Made by a program: the position numbers and the translations under genes. Shown here one piece after another: positions 47,886-51,875 of a DNA stretch of 51,875 bases; the stretch's first letter is position 1, and each line of letters starts with the position of its first letter. The DNA is from a virus. The stretch spans positions 1 to 51,875 of IMG/VR virus record IMGVR_UViG_3300042444_000068; one strand, 5' to 3'. Below the pieces are notes generated by a model. The model did no database searches, was not told the DNA's origin, and was given only the letters and a program-made list of their open reading frames with translations.

Positions 47886-48857
47886 ATGTCATACTATTAC
47901 AAATATAATTTTATCAGCCCTGCGCCTGTATACGCTACAGTTAAGGAGGAATTCAAAAGCTATTTTGATACAGGAGCAGTTGATGATTTAATGTTCCCCA
48001 CCTATCTAGACAAGTGTCTTAGAAAGTTGGGTAGAACAACTTATGTGATTTCTCAGGAAATCCTACACATTAACGACTATCAAGCTAGACTCCCAGACAA
48101 CTTCTTTGCTGTGAGAGAGGCTTGGATGTGTACAGCTGTGAATGGTTTCCCTTATCAACAGGCTAACTCATTCTACTCACAGGCTGCTACAGCTACAACA
48201 ATTCAGGTGAGCCCTATCACCACAGATTGTCCAATCCCTAGTCCTTGTTGTGGTAATGTAGGATGTGATGGTTCTTGTATGCCTGAACTCATTCAAACAG
48301 TGTACAAGACTAATAATGAAGCAGCAGTTAGCTATCGTAGAGAATACCTATTAAAACCTGGTAACATTTCTGCACAAGGTAACTGTGGTGTAGACTATAC
48401 CAATAACTGGGAGTTCTATGCACAGGCACCTCCTATTAATGAGTTCACTCCTGGTTCCTCTTGGTATGACTCATTTGATATCAGAGACAATAAGTTTGTC
48501 ACTAACTTCCGTAATGGTGTGGTGCATCTGTTGTTTTATGCTACAGAATATGATGCTGGTGGAAATCAGTTAATTCCTGACAACTATCGTATTAGAGAAT
48601 ATGTTGAAGCTTTCATCAAGTATAAGGTGATTGAAACGCTCACTAATCAAGTGAACGATGAGACATACAATCAGCTAGAAAGGAAGATGATGAACTACAA
48701 ACAACAGTCTGAAGAAGCTTTCATCATGGCTGATATTGAGATTAAGAAGCAAGATCCTTGGACTAAGCAACGTAGGATTAAGAATGACTTGAACAGATTT
48801 AACATGTATGAACTTCCTAATCGTACTAATAGATACGGTTGGAGACGCAATAATTAA
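47886..48857 (+). CDS. Ring/tail-tubular virion protein, 323 aa
   Basis: Mixed alpha/beta protein with a helical start, a Cys-rich insert (CCGNVGCDGSCMPE near 120), and a helical C-terminal third (KYKVIETLTNQVNDETYNQL and a long charged helix). The layout fits P22 gp4/T7 gp11-type connector proteins; assignment is by position and shape. Directly before the large tail protein. Confidence 0.6.
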   Translation: MSYYYKYNFISPAPVYATVKEEFKSYFDTGAVDDLMFPTYLDKCLRKLGRTTYVISQEILHINDYQARLPDNFFAVREAWMCTAVNGFPYQQANSFYSQAATATTIQVSPITTDCPIPSPCCGNVGCDGSCMPELIQTVYKTNNEAAVSYRREYLLKPGNISAQGNCGVDYTNNWEFYAQAPPINEFTPGSSWYDSFDIRDNKFVTNFRNGVVHLLFYATEYDAGGNQLIPDNYRIREYVEAFIKYKVIETLTNQVNDETYNQLERKMMNYKQQSEEAFIMADIEIKKQDPWTKQRRIKNDLNRFNMYELPNRTNRYGWRRNN

Positions 48858-48862
48858 TACTA

Positions 48863-51800
48863 ATGGCTGAACAGGAACAAGGCAATATTAGACAGGAGTA
48901 TAACAATGCTACTACAGGTCTTAACATGGACCAAACCCCTAACCAAATTGCAAAGGGGAAACTAACGTATGCAATAAATGCTACTGTTGAAAACTATGAT
49001 GCTAATTCTGTAAACTATCAGAATGAGCCAGGGAACGAACTTTGTGTTACGTTCCCTTCAGGTTTTGTGCTTATAGGTAATCACTTCATCCAAGAGAAGA
49101 ACAAACATATATTCTTTATCACTAACCCTGATACAGGAGCTAGTCAGATTGGACAGATGGAGAATAATGATTGCGTATATCGTGTAATTGTAAATGCTCC
49201 TTGCCTCAACTTCAATACTGGCTACCCCATCCACAAGGTGGCACATAAGATAACTAATTGTACCACAGAGATTTATTGGACAGATGGATTCAATCCTAGA
49301 AGATATTTGGACATTGACAATATTCCAAAAGTTCTAAAATCTGGAACTCCGTTCTGTGATCCAGAATATACAGACGACCTAGACTGTAATCAACTTAAAC
49401 TTCAACCCAACTTTAATATCCCTCAACTGGAGGTAACTGATGTTACTAGCACAGGTAATCTGATTGCTGGTACATATCAGTTTGCTGCACAATACTCTGA
49501 TGCTCAGGGTAATCCTTACACGTCCTACTATTCTGTTACCAACCCAACACCTATTGCTGATAAGTTCATTACATCAGTGAACTTCAACTATCCTGTTGGG
49601 AAGTCTATCATCCTCAACATAAGCAATCTTGAGGACACGGGACTTTACCAGTATTTTAACTTAGCGGTGATTAAGACAGTGAATAACATCACTTCTGTCG
49701 AGCTAGCTGGTACATATTACATTGATGCTGTTCAAAAGGAAATCACATACACTGGTCAGAACGTTACACAAATCAGACTGACTATCAATGATATATTTGA
49801 GAAGTTCCCTTATTACGACATTGCTCAAGATCTTACAACAGCACAAGATGTCTTGATATGGGACAACCTTACATCTATTGATCGTATTAACTACCAAAGC
49901 ATTGCTAATCAAATTCCTCTGTTATGGGAAAGCTGGAGAATTCCTGCTGACCAAAACTATTCAGATGAGTTGAATGCCACCAATCTCAGAGGTTATTTGA
50001 GAGATGAGGTGTATGCTTTTGAGATAGTGTTCTTGCTTAAGAATGGTAAGCAGACAGATGGATTTCATATTCCTGGTAGAATCAAAGGCGCTACAGAGAA
50101 CTTACAACCTGATGTACCAGATACCAACCCAGACTTTATAGGCGTTCCTGATTACACATCTGGAGGAATAGGATATAGCTCTTATTGGAAAATCTACAAT
50201 ACAGGATCTGTTATTGGTACAAGTCCTGGATATTCTCCAGCTCCTGACTACAGAGGTCCTTATCAGTATGGTGAGTTTGGTTATTGGGAATCAACAGACA
50301 CCTACCCATGTAACAAAGATGTGTGGGGCGATCTTGCTGGTCAGCCTATTAGGCACCATAAGTTCCCTGACATCAATGTAAGTCCTGCTTACGAATCTAA
50401 GATATTTACAGGACCTTCAGGTATGGTTCAGGGTAATGATGCTGTGTTCCCTATTGGTGTACAATTAGATGTACAACTAGTGAGCTCACTTATTCAGACA
50501 TCCACTCTTACACCAGAACAGAAAGATGATATTGTAGCATTTAAAATCATTCGTGCTGATCGTGGTACAAACAAGTCTATTGTTGCTAAGGGTATCCTTA
50601 GAAACGTAAATACGTATGAGAGAGAAGAGGAAACCTACTACTATCCTAACTACCCATACAACGATCTTAACCCAGATCCATTCCTTAATACAACTAACAA
50701 TGCCTACTCACAAATCTGTGATGGGTATAGTGTATTCATAGACACACTTGTTGTAGACCCTGCTGGTGGACCTTCTTTTGCTGAGGTGGAATACACTGAT
50801 TGCAATACGAACAAAACAACAAAGAAGAAATACTTTGCAATTGGTCAATATCCACTTTGCTCAATAGGTAAGCCTACAATCCTTGGTCCTGCAACAGGAA
50901 GGGTGGGGCTTTCTACATATGAGATATGGACAGCTCAGGTTTGTAATCCAAGTCCTTTTGCATTTGCCAGAGGTGGTAGAATTGAGTGGAACGACATCTA
51001 TACAGGTGTCACTACACAGTGGGTGAATGGATGGCCTACCTCTCCAGTGTATACATTATATGTAGTTCCTGGCACAGGTGGTCCTGTACAAATTGAAGGT
51101 CCTGGTAATATTTGTTTCACTGGTCCAACACTTGTTACAGGTGCAAATTGTAAAGCTGAGAATCCTCAACCTGGATTTACAGAGAAATACAGACAGATAT
51201 TTAACTCTCCTGAAACTTCTTTTGGACAGCCTTTCTTAGGTGGTGTTCTTAAGCTTGAGAGTGTAATGTTTGGTAGAGGTAAAGGTCACTTTGTTGAGGT
51301 GAGAGATAATGCTAAGTACAAACTCTTAACAGAAGAAGCTCAGCGTGATGCTCTTGAAAGTGCTGAAGAACTAGGTGATGTAACCACACCATTCAATGCG
51401 ACTGCTATGTTTACAGCATACCAGGCGTATTTAACCATCTATGTAAATGGTATTACAAGGAAGAACTATGCTTACTCTTTCAACTCCATAGGAGATTATA
51501 ACTATGGGGTGGGAGTTCCTGATGATCTAGGGATTAAGCAACGTAACCTTGACATCGCTAGATATTTGATTCCTGGTGTACAGAACGTTGGTGATATATA
51601 CAACATCAACAACTTCCAAAGAGAATCATCTGTCTACCTAAGAACTGACCTAGATAGACCAGGTCTTCCCTTCCCAGACCAAAGCCCTAACATGTTGTCT
51701 GCAGGAAGTTCAATAGTTACAGACATATCAAGATTCACTATATCAGAAAGAAGCAAGTGTCAAGCTCCTGCTAAGGAAGAAGACATGTCTGTTGTTTCTT

Positions 51801-51875
51801 ATTACGCATCTCTTAAGAATGTATTTGTTAACCAATACGGACAAATCTATTCTTACACCACGGTGGACACTGGTT
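48863..51875 (+). CDS. Large tail protein, N-terminal 1004 residues (cut by window edge)
   Basis: Open to the end of the window. Begins MAEQEQGNIRQEYNNATTGL with MDQTPNQIAKGKLTYAINA. A motif IYWTDGFNPRRYLDIDN near 140 is typical of large crAss-like tail proteins that surround the tail tube. The rest is beta-rich with many Tyr, Pro and Asn, as in proteins built of beta-propeller or sandwich modules. It has no helical membrane segments. The C-terminal part lies beyond 51,875. Confidence 0.75.
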   Translation, partial: MAEQEQGNIRQEYNNATTGLNMDQTPNQIAKGKLTYAINATVENYDANSVNYQNEPGNELCVTFPSGFVLIGNHFIQEKNKHIFFITNPDTGASQIGQMENNDCVYRVIVNAPCLNFNTGYPIHKVAHKITNCTTEIYWTDGFNPRRYLDIDNIPKVLKSGTPFCDPEYTDDLDCNQLKLQPNFNIPQLEVTDVTSTGNLIAGTYQFAAQYSDAQGNPYTSYYSVTNPTPIADKFITSVNFNYPVGKSIILNISNLEDTGLYQYFNLAVIKTVNNITSVELAGTYYIDAVQKEITYTGQNVTQIRLTINDIFEKFPYYDIAQDLTTAQDVLIWDNLTSIDRINYQSIANQIPLLWESWRIPADQNYSDELNATNLRGYLRDEVYAFEIVFLLKNGKQTDGFHIPGRIKGATENLQPDVPDTNPDFIGVPDYTSGGIGYSSYWKIYNTGSVIGTSPGYSPAPDYRGPYQYGEFGYWESTDTYPCNKDVWGDLAGQPIRHHKFPDINVSPAYESKIFTGPSGMVQGNDAVFPIGVQLDVQLVSSLIQTSTLTPEQKDDIVAFKIIRADRGTNKSIVAKGILRNVNTYEREEETYYYPNYPYNDLNPDPFLNTTNNAYSQICDGYSVFIDTLVVDPAGGPSFAEVEYTDCNTNKTTKKKYFAIGQYPLCSIGKPTILGPATGRVGLSTYEIWTAQVCNPSPFAFARGGRIEWNDIYTGVTTQWVNGWPTSPVYTLYVVPGTGGPVQIEGPGNICFTGPTLVTGANCKAENPQPGFTEKYRQIFNSPETSFGQPFLGGVLKLESVMFGRGKGHFVEVRDNAKYKLLTEEAQRDALESAEELGDVTTPFNATAMFTAYQAYLTIYVNGITRKNYAYSFNSIGDYNYGVGVPDDLGIKQRNLDIARYLIPGVQNVGDIYNINNFQRESSVYLRTDLDRPGLPFPDQSPNMLSAGSSIVTDISRFTISERSKCQAPAKEEDMSVVSYYASLKNVFVNQYGQIYSYTTVDTG

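Overview
The window is one continuous piece of a double-stranded DNA phage genome, AT-rich and almost fully coding. The best fit is a crAss-like phage (order Crassvirales) of a Bacteroidota host. Three things support this. First, the layout is two divergent arms: replication and accessory genes leftward (bases 1 to about 25,320) and packaging, virion and tail genes rightward (25,726 to the window end). Second, the gene set matches: class II ribonucleotide reductase, RecE-like nuclease, HNH protein, rIIA/rIIB-like pair, UDG-fold protein, DnaG-like primase, SSB-like protein, Sak4-like ATPase, SF2 helicase, short DnaB helicase and family B polymerase, then HU/IHF-like protein, TerL, portal, capsid, fibres and large tail protein. 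Third, the control signals look Bacteroidota-like: promoters of the form TTTG-N20/21-TA(C/T)CTTT(A/G), and AT-rich start regions mostly without Shine-Dalgarno sequences. No tRNA, integrase, insertion sequence or CRISPR array was seen. The window cuts the ribonucleotide reductase at the left end and a large tail protein at the right end. Genus, host and topology cannot be told from the sequence alone.

Left arm. Going leftward from the strand switch: a well-isolated gene of unknown role (24,902-25,321) behind a GC-rich structured leader; small membrane, lipoprotein and hypothetical genes (23,644-24,676); a gene-free repeat cluster (23,381-23,585) that may be an origin or control region; more small genes; the polymerase; a probable helicase-loader operon; the DnaB-type helicase; tiny membrane ORFs; the SF2 helicase; a Sak4-like/SSB-like pair with its own promoter and terminator; primase; a DUF932-family protein; the UDG-fold protein; rIIA-like and rIIB-like proteins; HNH; RecE-like nuclease; and finally the reductase. 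Most neighbours overlap by 1-60 bases or nearly touch, so translational coupling is likely. Hairpin terminators divide the arm into several units.

Right arm. Two promoters feed a winged-helix regulator and an HU/IHF-like protein, then small genes and TerL, portal, an SPFH/stomatin-like protein, an acidic scaffold-like protein and the major capsid protein. A structured non-coding segment follows the capsid gene. After it come virion proteins, a tail-collar fibre and a 1266-residue Gly/Ser/Thr collagen-like fibre ending in an S74 chaperone domain. A double terminator and a new promoter then start a unit with a calcineurin-like phosphoesterase, connector/ring-like proteins and the large tail protein.

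Most notable: the UDG-fold protein has Cys where the catalytic Asp should be; the polymerase and the DUF932 protein both end in a QLxLF clamp-binding motif; the SF2 helicase and primase have altered hallmark motifs; and structured RNA elements flank the two genes with the strongest expression signals.
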